NCBI GenBank assembly: GCA_035519535.1
Contig: DATIWF010000074.1
Location: 11,918 to 75,917, forward strand
DNA length: 64,000 bases
Direction: 5' to 3'
Source: DATEGZ01 sp035519535
GTDB taxonomy: Bacteria; Acidobacteriota; Vicinamibacteria; Vicinamibacterales; SCN-69-37
A program made the position numbers and the translations under genes. This document shows positions 42,675-50,664 of this stretch, piece by piece. The stretch's first letter is position 1; the number at the start of each line of letters is the position of its first letter. The notes beneath the pieces were generated by a model. It saw nothing but the letters and a program-made list of their open reading frames with translations. It had not been told where the DNA came from and ran no database searches.

Positions 42675-43484
42675 TCAATGATGATGCCCCCACTGGGGCG
42701 GCGGCTCGGTTTCAGACAGACAGGCCGCCAGCGCTACCACGACGACCGCCGCGACGAGGGCCTCAACGACGACCGTCTTCAGGCCCGCGCCGCGCCAGTT
42801 GAGGAAACCGATTCCGCCCATGAGCATCACCGCCGCTACCTTTCCCAGCAGCACCTGACCGTAGACCGTCGTCCAGAGCGTGGAGAGAGGCTGCAGGTGC
42901 TCCCAGGCGATTACCGCGCCTGATGCTGCGACCAGGGAGGCACCCGTCAGCGCGATCGGTGCGAACGATCGCAGACGGACGAGGAGCGCGTCCAGATCAT
43001 GCCGGCCGGACCAGAGTGCGACCCAGAGCGTGCCGATCCACAGTCCTCCGCCGAACAGGTGCGCGGCATGTGCACCCAGCAACCACGCATCGTGACTGCC
43101 GCCATGGCCGACGAGCGGCACGACGGCCGCCACACCGAGCGCGGCCATGCCGCTGAGGACGATCCAGGACGACGGGAAGCGCGCCGCCAGCGGCAGGGCG
43201 AGTGCCACGGCCAGCGACGTGCTGGCCAACCACCGCCAATGCCGCCCCCAGACGTTGAGCGCGACCAGCCGCCAGGCCGGATCGATGCTTCGAAACCCGT
43301 CGGCGCCGAACCAGGCGTTCACCTCGGCCACGAGTATGAACGCGCTGCTGGCCAGGAGCCACAGTGCGAGGCGACGTGCGACGGCGATCACGCGGGCAGG
43401 CGCCGGGACGCGCAGGAGCGTGGCGCCGAAGGCGCCGATCACGCCGAGGGCGCTCACATAGAGCGCCCAGCGCGCCGGGATCAC
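42675..43484 (-). CDS. copD: CopD-domain copper-resistance membrane protein
   Basis: A 269-residue protein with about eight helices and a CopD domain: GHGGSHDAWLLGAHAAHLF and IGTLWVALW carry the histidine-rich membrane motif, and the chain ends in His-His-His. CopD imports copper across the inner membrane with CopC as periplasmic partner. The GTG start 43484 overlaps the copC stop (GTGA). Confidence 0.85.
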   Translation of the reverse strand: MIPARWALYVSALGVIGAFGATLLRVPAPARVIAVARRLALWLLASSAFILVAEVNAWFGADGFRSIDPAWRLVALNVWGRHWRWLASTSLAVALALPLAARFPSSWIVLSGMAALGVAAVVPLVGHGGSHDAWLLGAHAAHLFGGGLWIGTLWVALWSGRHDLDALLVRLRSFAPIALTGASLVAASGAVIAWEHLQPLSTLWTTVYGQVLLGKVAAVMLMGGIGFLNWRGAGLKTVVVEALVAAVVVVALAACLSETEPPPQWGHHH

Positions 43485-43858
43485 GGTTGCTTCGTTCCGA
43501 TCGTGAATGCGATGTCGCCCTGCTGCACGTGGCCGTCGTCGCCAGCGCCGCGCCAGTGAAGCGTGTACGAGCCGGCCGCAAGCGGGCTGGCCGGCTCGAC
43601 ATACATCGACTTCTCGGCGGGGACGATCACGGTCTTGCCGACGGCGACGGCCTTGGCGCCTGCCTTGAGCGAGATCGTGCTGACGTCCTGGGCCGGCACC
43701 TGGCTGAACCAAAGCTGGAGACGCGCCGGCGGGGTCTTGAGCGTGACGCCGGCCGACGGCAAGCTCCGAATGAGCTCACAGTGGAACATGGGCGCGGCTG
43801 ATACCCCTACGAGGCACGCCGTCGTGAAGATGATGACGAGCGAAAGTCGTGTACGCAT
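43481..43858 (-). CDS. copC: CopC copper-binding periplasmic protein
   Basis: A 125-residue CopC: signal peptide (LSLVIIFTTACLVGVSAA) then the mature start MFHCELIRSLPSAG with a Cu-type His, and the beta-barrel end GDDGHVQQGDIAFTIG with a second His. It passes copper to CopD. ATG 43858 has no ribosome site but a TATACT six bases before it, so the mRNA is probably leaderless. Confidence 0.88.
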   Translation of the reverse strand: MRTRLSLVIIFTTACLVGVSAAPMFHCELIRSLPSAGVTLKTPPARLQLWFSQVPAQDVSTISLKAGAKAVAVGKTVIVPAEKSMYVEPASPLAAGSYTLHWRGAGDDGHVQQGDIAFTIGTKQP

Positions 43859-43864
43859 GGTCGC

Positions 43865-43870
43865 AGTATA
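43865..43870 (-). promoter_or_regulatory. -10 element of copCD
   Basis: TATACT on the minus strand, six bases from the copC start codon, so transcription should start at or beside the ATG. Confidence 0.5.
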
Positions 43871-43974
43871 GGCAAGCGATCTCCGGGTGGGCACGGCCGT
43901 ACGAGCCTGCGGCAATATGCCGCACGTGAGCGTATATCTCCCCATGCGAAGCTGCGCGGACGCTACGACGCCGG

Positions 43975-44108
43975 ATGCGGACGCTTGTCGTCAGTGCCGT
44001 GCTCGTCGGGGTCGCCCCCGCCGCCCACGCCCAGGAGACCGTCAATCAGGCCAGCGTGAGCGGACACGCGTCACCGACTCGACGGGCGCGGTCCTGCAAG
44101 GGGCGAGG
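43975..44108 (+). pseudogene. N-terminal remnant of a TonB-dependent receptor
   Basis: The frame begins with an export signal (LVVSAVLVGVAPAAHAQE) and QETVNQASVSG, then shifts frame into VTDSTGAVLQGA, the first carboxypeptidase-regulatory repeat of an Oar-type receptor. It breaks off at about 44108, directly against the M16 fragment on the other strand. Confidence 0.6.
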
Positions 44109-44109
44109 T

Positions 44110-44364
44110 CGCCGCCCGCGCCGTCGAGTACGCTTCGGCCAGCGCGAACTCAGTACCGAGCGCCGTTCCGCCTACGACGAGCTCGTAGAGCTTCGCGCGC
44201 TGGCTCGCAAGCACGTCGCTCAGCACGTTGACGGCCGCGAAGTCAGGACTGTCCGTGCCGGGCTTGCGGTAGGCGATGAACGCCAGGGTGTAAGGCAGGT
44301 TGCTCGATAGCGTGAACGTCTCGGATTTGACCGGATGAAGCCGCAGTAGCGGGACGGACCAGAC
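44110..44364 (-). pseudogene. Internal fragment of an M16 peptidase
   Basis: About 85 codons: FTLSSNLPYTLAFIAYRKPG, TDSPDFAAVNVLSDVLASQR, AKLYELVVGGTALGTEFALA. This is the opening of the second, non-catalytic M16 domain. The match ends at the TonB remnant. Together with 39952-40107 it looks like one gene split and mostly lost. Confidence 0.65.
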
Positions 44365-44588
44365 GCGATTGAATGTCATGACGGCTTCATGCACTCGCCA
44401 GCACCGCAGCTTACCAAGCAGGCCGCCACGCCCTTCGACATTCGCACGAGTGGATCCATTCGGCCCACGAACGGCGCACGACTCCGCGGGCGCGGATGCG
44501 CTACGTGGGACAGACCTTCGCCGTGTCTATGAGGGATGCCGCTGGGCTTGCCACCGAAGCGCGAGCGTCGCGGGCGGTTCGCGAAGGT

Positions 44589-44675
44589 TGGTGCGGAAGG
44601 GGGGATTCGAACCCCCACGGTCTTGCGACCGCCAGCCCCTCAAGCTGGTGCGTCTGCCAATTCCGCCACTTCCGC
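44589..44675 (-). tRNA. tRNA-Leu (anticodon GAG)
   Basis: An 87-base class II tRNA with encoded CCA. Acceptor GCGGAAG pairs with CTTCCGC; the anticodon arm CCAGC-TTGAGGG-GCTGG gives GAG; a long variable arm follows (GGTCGCAAGACC). It lies 23 bases beyond secG. It is the intact source of the two truncated copies at 37908 and 39561. Confidence 0.97.
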
Positions 44676-44698
44676 GTGGCCGGCGAACCTTCTAACTT

Positions 44699-45109
44699 CT
44701 AACTTCTCCCCCGCCCTCGCCCGGGCGTCGCGGCCGGAGTCGCCGCTGGCGTCGCAGCCGGCGAGCTCGTCGGTGTCGGCGTCGCAGACGTCGTCGGGAG
44801 CGTCGGCAGGGCCGGCGCCGCCGGCGAGGCCGCCGGGGCTGGTCCACCCACGCCGCTCACGACCGATCCGCCCGCGCCGGTGCGCGAGGCGATGCCGAGG
44901 CCGAGCGCGCCGATCATGAACAGCGTGCCGAGAACCGTCGTCGCGCGCGTCAGGAACGTCGCGCCGGCACGCGCGCCGAACGCGGTCTGACTGCTGGCGC
45001 CACCGAAAGCGGCCGCGATGTCTCCGCCCTTGCCCTGCTGCAGCAGGACGACCACGAGCAGCAGAAAGCAGACCAGAACGTAAAAGGCGACGAGCAGGTA
45101 GTAGAGCAT
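44699..45109 (-). CDS. secG: Preprotein translocase subunit SecG
   Basis: A 136-residue SecG: two membrane helices (VAFYVLVCFLLLVVVLLQQG, TTVLGTLFMIGALGLGIASR) joined by the loop GGDIAAAFGGASSQTAFGAR, followed by a 60-residue Ala/Pro/Thr-rich tail with repeats of TPAA. SecG helps SecYE insert and move proteins. ATG 45109 has no ribosome site; TATACT stands eight bases upstream. It is the last gene of gap-pgk-tpiA-secG. Confidence 0.92.
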   Translation of the reverse strand: MLYYLLVAFYVLVCFLLLVVVLLQQGKGGDIAAAFGGASSQTAFGARAGATFLTRATTVLGTLFMIGALGLGIASRTGAGGSVVSGVGGPAPAASPAAPALPTLPTTSATPTPTSSPAATPAATPAATPGRGRGRS

Positions 45110-45117
45110 AAGCGACC

Positions 45118-45123
45118 AGTATA
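45118..45123 (-). promoter_or_regulatory. -10 element directly before secG
   Basis: TATACT eight bases from the ATG, giving a leaderless secG transcript in addition to any read-through from tpiA. Confidence 0.5.
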
Positions 45124-45152
45124 TCGGGTTATTGAGTGATCGGGATATTGGG

Positions 45153-45920
45153 CTATTTGGAGGCCGTCGTCCCGCGCGAGACGATCTCGAAGAAACTGCG
45201 CGGATCGAGGCTGGCGCCGCCCACGAGCGCCCCGTCCACGTCCTCGAGGCCGGCGAGCTCGCGGACGTTCTCGGGCTTGACCGAGCCGCCGTACAGGATC
45301 CGGCAGCGATCGGCCGGCGCGCCGCCAAACCACTGACGAAGACGCACGCGGATGTGACGATGGGCTTCGTCGGCTTCCGCGGCGGTGGCGTTCCTGCCCG
45401 TGCCGATCGCCCAGACCGGCTCGTACGCGACGACGAGCTGCGCGATCTCATCGCCGCCGAGGCCATCGAGCCCGGCGCGGATCTGCCGGTCGAGGACCGT
45501 GAGTGTCCCGCCGCGCTCGCGCTCCTCGAGCGTCTCGCCGATGCAGGCAATCGGAACGAGGCCGGCCGTGTAGGCCGCGCGCAGCTTGCGGTTGACGGAC
45601 GCGTCCGTCTCGCCGAACAGCTGCCGCCGCTCGGAGTGCCCGACGATGACGTGCGTGGCGCCGGCATCCTTGATCATCGTCGCGCTCACCTCGCCGGTGA
45701 AGGCGCCCTGGCGCTCGAAGTGTAGATCCTGGGCCGCGATGCCGAACCGCGTGGCGCGCGCCGCTTCGGCGGCGGTCGCGATCGCGGTGAACGGCGGCGC
45801 GATCACGATCTCGACGCTCGACAGGCCCTTCGCCAGGGCGGAGAACTCGCGCACGTAGGCGAGCGTCTCCGCCAGCGTCTTGTGCATCTTCCAGTTGGCC
45901 GCGAAGAGAGAGATGCGCAT
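45153..45920 (-). CDS. tpiA: Triose-phosphate isomerase
   Basis: A 255-residue enzyme that interconverts dihydroxyacetone phosphate and glyceraldehyde 3-phosphate. It has ANWKMHK (Asn, Lys of the active site), IVGHSERR (catalytic His) and AYEPVWAIGTG (catalytic Glu). ATG 45920 has GGTGGA just upstream; the longer frame starts inside repeats. It follows pgk across a 115-base repeat-rich gap. Confidence 0.97.
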   Translation of the reverse strand: MRISLFAANWKMHKTLAETLAYVREFSALAKGLSSVEIVIAPPFTAIATAAEAARATRFGIAAQDLHFERQGAFTGEVSATMIKDAGATHVIVGHSERRQLFGETDASVNRKLRAAYTAGLVPIACIGETLEERERGGTLTVLDRQIRAGLDGLGGDEIAQLVVAYEPVWAIGTGRNATAAEADEAHRHIRVRLRQWFGGAPADRCRILYGGSVKPENVRELAGLEDVDGALVGGASLDPRSFFEIVSRGTTASK

Positions 45921-46035
45921 GTCCACCAGCGTTAACTTATAGAACTTAGAACTTAGAACTCCGAACTTAGAACTTCGAACTGCGAATTCGAATTCGAGCG
46001 GTTGACTTCGACCCCCAAGTTCGAAGTTTGAAGTT
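45921..46035. repeat. GAACTT-type short repeats between pgk and tpiA
   Basis: Seven or more irregular copies of (T)TAGAACT / TTCGAACT / AAGTTCGAAGTT fill this gap in both orientations. Shorter forms appear at 44695-44712 and 47230-47262. Confidence 0.7.
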
Positions 46036-47214
46036 CTAAGTCTTCGCAAGCACTTCCACCCCCGGCAGTTTCCGTCCGCCCAGGAACTCGAGCGACGCGC
46101 CGCCCCCGGTGGAGATGTGCGTCATCTTGTCGGCGACGCCCGCGCGCGTGACGGCCGCGACCGAATCGCCGCCGCCGATGATCGTCGTGCCCTTGACGGC
46201 CGCGACCGCCCGTGCGACGCCGATCGTGCCGGCCGCGAACGCGTCGATCTCGAAGACGCCCATCGGGCCGTTCCAGACGACGGTCTTCGCGTGGGCGAGG
46301 ACGCCGGCGTAGCGGGCGACCGTCTTCGGTCCGATATCGAGGCCCATGCGGTCGCCGATGGCCGCGTCGCCCACGGCCAGGGTCGCCGTTGGCGCGCCGG
46401 CCTCAATCTTCGGCGCGACGACGTGATCGATCGGCAGCTCGAGCGCGAGGCCGCGCGCCTTCGCACGCGACATCAGGTCGCGGGCCGTGTCCAGGAGGTC
46501 GTCCTCGACGAGCGACTTGCCGACCGGCAGGCCCTGCGCCTTGAAGAACGTATACGCCATCGCGCCGCCGACGAGCAGCGCGTCCACCTTGCCGAGCAGG
46601 TTGTCGATGACCTCGAGCTTGTCGGACACCTTCGCGCCGCCGAGGATCGCGACAAACGGGCGATCGGGCGACGAGAGCGCCTTGCCGAGGTACTCGACCT
46701 CGGCCGCCATGAGAAAGCCGGCTGCGCATTCCTTCACGTCGTGGGCCATGCCCTCGGTCGACGCGTGCGCGCGATGCGCCGATCCGAACGCGTCGTCCAC
46801 GTAGACGTCGGCGAGCGACGCCAGCGCCTTGGCGAAGGCCGGGTCGTTCGCCTCTTCCTCGGGATGGAAGCGGAGATTCTCGAGCAGGATGACGCCGCGG
46901 GGGTTCGCGCGAATCACGTCCGCCGCCGCCGGACCGATGCAGTCGGGCGCGAACGCGACGGGCCTCCCGAGCAGGGTCGCAAGGTGGTCCGCGACGGGCT
47001 TGAGGCTGAACTCGGGCTTTGGCTTGCCCTTCGGGCGGCCGAGGTGCGAGGCGAGGATGACCGTCGCGCCATGGTCGAGCGCGTAGCGAATCGTCGGCAG
47101 CGCCGCGCGGATGCGCGTGTCGTCCGTGATTCGGCCCTGCTCGATCGGGACGTTGAAATCCACGCGCACGAACACGCGGCGGCCGTCCAGGGCGAGGTCT
47201 CGAATGGTTCTCAT
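46036..47214 (-). CDS. pgk: Phosphoglycerate kinase
   Basis: A 392-residue enzyme that makes ATP from 1,3-bisphosphoglycerate. It has RVDFNVPIEQGRITDDTRI, SHLGRPKGK, the hinge VAILGGAKVSDKLEVI, NGPMGVFEIDAF and the ATP-side GGGDSVAAV. Length is normal. ATG 47214 opens the frame; 57 bases separate it from gap. Confidence 0.97.
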   Translation of the reverse strand: MRTIRDLALDGRRVFVRVDFNVPIEQGRITDDTRIRAALPTIRYALDHGATVILASHLGRPKGKPKPEFSLKPVADHLATLLGRPVAFAPDCIGPAAADVIRANPRGVILLENLRFHPEEEANDPAFAKALASLADVYVDDAFGSAHRAHASTEGMAHDVKECAAGFLMAAEVEYLGKALSSPDRPFVAILGGAKVSDKLEVIDNLLGKVDALLVGGAMAYTFFKAQGLPVGKSLVEDDLLDTARDLMSRAKARGLALELPIDHVVAPKIEAGAPTATLAVGDAAIGDRMGLDIGPKTVARYAGVLAHAKTVVWNGPMGVFEIDAFAAGTIGVARAVAAVKGTTIIGGGDSVAAVTRAGVADKMTHISTGGGASLEFLGGRKLPGVEVLAKT

Positions 47215-47271
47215 CTCAGAACGCTCGTTCCGACCTTCTCACTTCCGGCGTCACACTTCTAACGTGATCCG

Positions 47272-48279
47272 CTAGAGCCCGCGCGATGCCATGTAGCGAA
47301 TGAGATCGATGCACCGCGTCGAGTAGCCCCACTCGTTGTCGTACCATGCGACGACCTTCACGAAATCGCCGTCGAGCACCTTGGTGTACGGCGCGTCGAG
47401 AATCGCCGAGTGCGGGTTGCCGCGGAAGTCGATCGACACGAGCGGGGCCGTGCCGTACTCGATGATGTTCTTGTACGCGCCGCCGGCCGCTGTCTGAAAC
47501 GCGGCGTTCACTTCCTCGGCCGTCGTCTTCCTGCCGACGAGCGCGCTGAGGTCGATGAGCGAGACATTGGGCGTGGGCACGCGCACGCTGATGCCGTCGA
47601 GCTTGCCCTTGAGGGCCGGCAGCACTTCGCCGAGTGCGCTCGCCGCGCCGGTCGTCGTCGGAATCATCGAGAGCGCGGCGGCGCGCGCGCGCCGCAGGTC
47701 CTTGTGCGGCAGGTCGAGCAGCTGCTGGTCGTTGGTGTACGAGTGGACCGTCGTCATCCAGCCTTTCTGGATGCCGAAGGTGTCGTGGAGCACCTTGGCG
47801 ACCGGCGCGAGGCAATTCGTGGTGCACGAGGCGTTCGAGATGATGTGGTGCGTGGCCGGGTCGTAGCGCTCGTGGTTGACGGCCATCACGAGCGTGACGT
47901 CCGGGCCCTTGCCGGGCGCGGTGATCACGACGCGCTTGGCGCCGGCCGCGAGGTGCTTGGCGGCGTCGTCGCGCTTCGTGAACTTGCCGGTCGACTCGAA
48001 GACGATGTCCACGCCGAGCGACTTCCACGGCAGCTGGGCCGGGTCCTTCGTCGCGAGGACCTGGAACTCGTCGCGGTCCACCGAGATGCGATCGCCGGCT
48101 GCTGTGATGTCCGCGTGCAGGTTGCCGAGGATCGAGTCGTACTTCAGGAGGTGGGCGAGCGTGCCCGCGTCGGTCAGATCGTTCACCGCGACGATGTCGA
48201 TGTCCGGGTACGCCATGGCCGCGCGCATGATGTTGCGCCCGATCCTGCCGAATCCGTTGATGCCGACCTTCAGAGCCAT
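47272..48279 (-). CDS. gap: Glyceraldehyde-3-phosphate dehydrogenase, type I
   Basis: A 335-residue NAD-dependent enzyme: INGFGRIGRNIMRA for NAD, catalytic Cys in SNASCTTNCLAP, His in the following strand, and WYDNEWGYSTR at the C terminus. ATG 48279 has GAGAGGAG upstream. It is the first gene of the glycolytic unit and divergent from waaA. Confidence 0.97.
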   Translation of the reverse strand: MALKVGINGFGRIGRNIMRAAMAYPDIDIVAVNDLTDAGTLAHLLKYDSILGNLHADITAAGDRISVDRDEFQVLATKDPAQLPWKSLGVDIVFESTGKFTKRDDAAKHLAAGAKRVVITAPGKGPDVTLVMAVNHERYDPATHHIISNASCTTNCLAPVAKVLHDTFGIQKGWMTTVHSYTNDQQLLDLPHKDLRRARAAALSMIPTTTGAASALGEVLPALKGKLDGISVRVPTPNVSLIDLSALVGRKTTAEEVNAAFQTAAGGAYKNIIEYGTAPLVSIDFRGNPHSAILDAPYTKVLDGDFVKVVAWYDNEWGYSTRCIDLIRYMASRGL

Positions 48280-48350
48280 GCGGAACTCCTCTCGACGTCT
48301 CGAACTGCCCGATCGAACCTGCCATTTTACCGGAACTCCAACGATCACGG

Positions 48351-48356
48351 TATAGT
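48351..48356 (+). promoter_or_regulatory. -10 element of the lipid A/core operon
   Basis: TATAGT lies exactly eight bases before the waaA GTG, in the 85-base gap with gap. No ribosome site is present, so the operon mRNA is probably leaderless. Confidence 0.55.
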
Positions 48357-48364
48357 CTCCTGAC

Positions 48365-49690
48365 GTGCACGTCTTCTACACGCTGGCCATCGTGGTCCTC
48401 GCGGTGGTGCTGTCGCCTTGGTTCGCCTATCAGGCCCTGCGGTATCGCAAGTACGTCGCCAACCTCCCGCAGCGCATGGGCTATCTGCCGGTCAGCTTCA
48501 ATCTCGACGGCGACGAATCGATCTGGATGCACGCGGTGTCGGTCGGCGAGGTGCTCACGGCGCGCGCGATCCTGCCGGATCTGCGCGAGCGGTATCCGGG
48601 CCTGCGGATCTTCGTCTCGACCACGACGCTCACCGGCCAGCAGATCGCCCGCACGCTGCAGGGCGTGGACGCCACGTTCTTCCTGCCGTTCGACCTGCCG
48701 CCGTTCGTCAACCGGACGCTGCGTCTCGTCAAGCCGCGGCTCTTCATCATGATGGAGACGGAGATCTGGCCGAACCTGCTTCGCGCGTGCCGGCGGCGGG
48801 GCGTCAAGACGATGCTCGTGAACGGGCGGATCTCGTCGCGCTCGTATCCGCGGTACCGGATGGCGCGGCCGTTCTTCCGGCGCGTGCTGGCCGACGTCGA
48901 CCGCTTCTGCATGCAGAGCGACGAGGCCGCACGGCGAATCGTGGCGATTGGCGCGGACCCGGCGCGCGTGACGGTCACGGGCAGCCTCAAGTTCGATTCG
49001 CTCGAACAGCCGGGGACGGTCGCCGGGCGCGGCGCCGGCCGCGTGCTGCGGTACTTCCGCATTCCGGCGTCGCGTCCGGTCTTCATGGCGGCGAGCACGC
49101 TGAAGGGCGAGGAGGCGCCGGTGCTGGCGGCGTTCGCCGCCGTGCGGCGCGCCCATCCGTCGGCGCTCATGATCCTCGCCCCCAGAAAGCCTGAGCGCTT
49201 CGGCGAGGCCGAAGCGCTCGCGCGCGCCGAGGGCTTCCGCGTGGTGCGCCGGAACGAGCTGGCGGTGGACGCCGAGCCGCGCGCCGACGTCGTCGTGCTC
49301 GACACGCTCGGCGAGCTCGCGCATCTCTTTCAGGTGGCGACGGTCGTGTTCGTGGGCGGCAGCCTCGTCGATCACGGCGGGCACAACATCCTCGAGCCGG
49401 CGGTGCACGGCAAGCCGATCGTCTTCGGGCCGTTCATGCAGAACTTCGCGGAGATCGCGGAGACGTTCCTCAAGAGTCAGGCGGCGATTCAGGTCGCGGA
49501 CGGGCCGGCGCTCACGGCGGCAGTCGTGCGGCTCATGGGCGACCCGGTCGAGCGGGCGCGGCTGGGCGCGGCCGCGCGCGCGCTGGTGGAAGCCAACCGC
49601 GGCGCCAAGCCGCGCACGCTCGACGCGATCGCCGCGCTGCTGCCGGCGCCGGCCGGACGCGGCGTCGTGCGGCCGTTCAAGCGCGGATAG
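48365..49690 (+). CDS. waaA: Kdo transferase
   Basis: A 441-residue membrane-bound GT30 enzyme that adds Kdo to lipid IVA. It has an N-terminal anchor (LAIVVLAVVLSPWFAYQAL), HAVSVGEVLTARAILPDL with the catalytic Glu, MMETEIWPNLL, and the C-terminal donor motif FVGGSLVDHGGHNILEPAV. GTG 48365 opens the frame. First gene of waaA-lpxK-lpxL-waaF-gmhB-rfaE1-rfaE2. A palindrome follows its stop. Confidence 0.95.
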   Translation: MHVFYTLAIVVLAVVLSPWFAYQALRYRKYVANLPQRMGYLPVSFNLDGDESIWMHAVSVGEVLTARAILPDLRERYPGLRIFVSTTTLTGQQIARTLQGVDATFFLPFDLPPFVNRTLRLVKPRLFIMMETEIWPNLLRACRRRGVKTMLVNGRISSRSYPRYRMARPFFRRVLADVDRFCMQSDEAARRIVAIGADPARVTVTGSLKFDSLEQPGTVAGRGAGRVLRYFRIPASRPVFMAASTLKGEEAPVLAAFAAVRRAHPSALMILAPRKPERFGEAEALARAEGFRVVRRNELAVDAEPRADVVVLDTLGELAHLFQVATVVFVGGSLVDHGGHNILEPAVHGKPIVFGPFMQNFAEIAETFLKSQAAIQVADGPALTAAVVRLMGDPVERARLGAAARALVEANRGAKPRTLDAIAALLPAPAGRGVVRPFKRG

Positions 49691-49695
49691 CCGCC

Positions 49696-49754
49696 GAAAT
49701 GATGCCGGGTATATTTTTGGCTGACTCCCGCAAAAATATACCCGGCATCATTTC
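49696..49754. repeat. Perfect palindrome 1, at the lpxK start
   Basis: 24-base perfect arms (49696-49719 and 49731-49754) with an 11-base loop. In the lpxK frame the right arm encodes KNIPGII. The core CCGGGTATATTTTT is shared with palindrome 2 (CCGGGATTATTTTT). Confidence 0.9.
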
Positions 49755-50664
49755 GTTGCCCTGCATCAGCGTCGGCAACCTCGCCATGGGCGGGCGCGGG
49801 AAGACGCCTGTCGCGATCCATCTCGCCCGGCTGCTCGTGGGGGCGGGCGAGCGGCCGGCCGTGCTGAGCCGCGGCTACGGCCGCCGGCTCGTCGAGCCCG
49901 GGGTCGTCGTCGTGAGCGACGGCACGCACATCCAGGCCGATCTCGATCGCAGCGGCGACGAGCCGCTGCTCATCGCCCGCGCCGTGCCGGGCGCGGCCGT
50001 GCTGGTGTGCGAGCAGCGGGCGACCGCACGCGTGCTCGCCGAGCGCGCGCTCGGCGCGACCGTGACGATCCTCGATGACGGCTTTCAGCACCGCCAGGTC
50101 GTGCGCGACGTCGATCTGGTCGTCGTCCGGCCGGCCGATCTGCGCGATCGACCGCTGCCGCTCGGACGCCTGCGCGAGCCCGTCCGGGCGCTCGCCCGCG
50201 CGGACGCCGTGATCGTCGACGGTCCCGCGGACGGCGGCGATCCGGCCCTCCGCGGCCGCCGCACGTTCACCCTGCGCCGATCCATTGGCGCGGCCGTGCC
50301 GCTCGAGTCCGACCGGCCGTGGACGCCGGCGCCCGGCCGGGTCGTGGCCGTGGCCGGCATCGCCGAGCCCGGGCGCTTCGCCGAGTCGCTGACGGCCGCG
50401 GGCTGGACGGTCGCACGTTTCATCGGTTTTCGCGATCACCATGCGTACGGTCCGGGCGATCTCGACGCGATCGCCGCCGCGGTGCGCGAGTCGGGCGCGG
50501 CCGGGGCGGTCACGACCGAGAAGGACGCGGTTCGCCTGCGCCCCAGGCGGCCCCTTCCCGTGCCGATGGCCGCGATCCCGCTCGACGTGTCAATCGAGCC
50601 CGCGTCCGAATTTCGCGCGTGGCTCTTCGATCGGCTCCGCGCCGCGCGGGAGGCGCGCGCATGA
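49699..50664 (+). CDS. lpxK: Tetraacyldisaccharide 4'-kinase
   Basis: A 321-residue lipid A kinase. It has the P-loop GNLAMGGRGKTPVA (Lys35), SRGYGR, SGDEPLL, TILDDGFQHRQV and TEKDAVRLRP. The chain starts only about 26 residues before the P-loop lysine's usual place. The first 18 residues are encoded by the palindrome, and the amphipathic membrane anchor normally before PVPVISVGN is missing. The start ATG 49699 sits in the palindrome stem, with no ribosome site seen. It overlaps the acyltransferase by four bases. Confidence 0.92.
   Translation: MMPGIFLADSRKNIPGIISLPCISVGNLAMGGRGKTPVAIHLARLLVGAGERPAVLSRGYGRRLVEPGVVVVSDGTHIQADLDRSGDEPLLIARAVPGAAVLVCEQRATARVLAERALGATVTILDDGFQHRQVVRDVDLVVVRPADLRDRPLPLGRLREPVRALARADAVIVDGPADGGDPALRGRRTFTLRRSIGAAVPLESDRPWTPAPGRVVAVAGIAEPGRFAESLTAAGWTVARFIGFRDHHAYGPGDLDAIAAAVRESGAAGAVTTEKDAVRLRPRRPLPVPMAAIPLDVSIEPASEFRAWLFDRLRAAREARA

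Noticed and set aside
47216..49408. 730-codon open frame on the minus strand
   Set aside because: Covers gap and waaA in wrong frames; both genes have diagnostic motifs.
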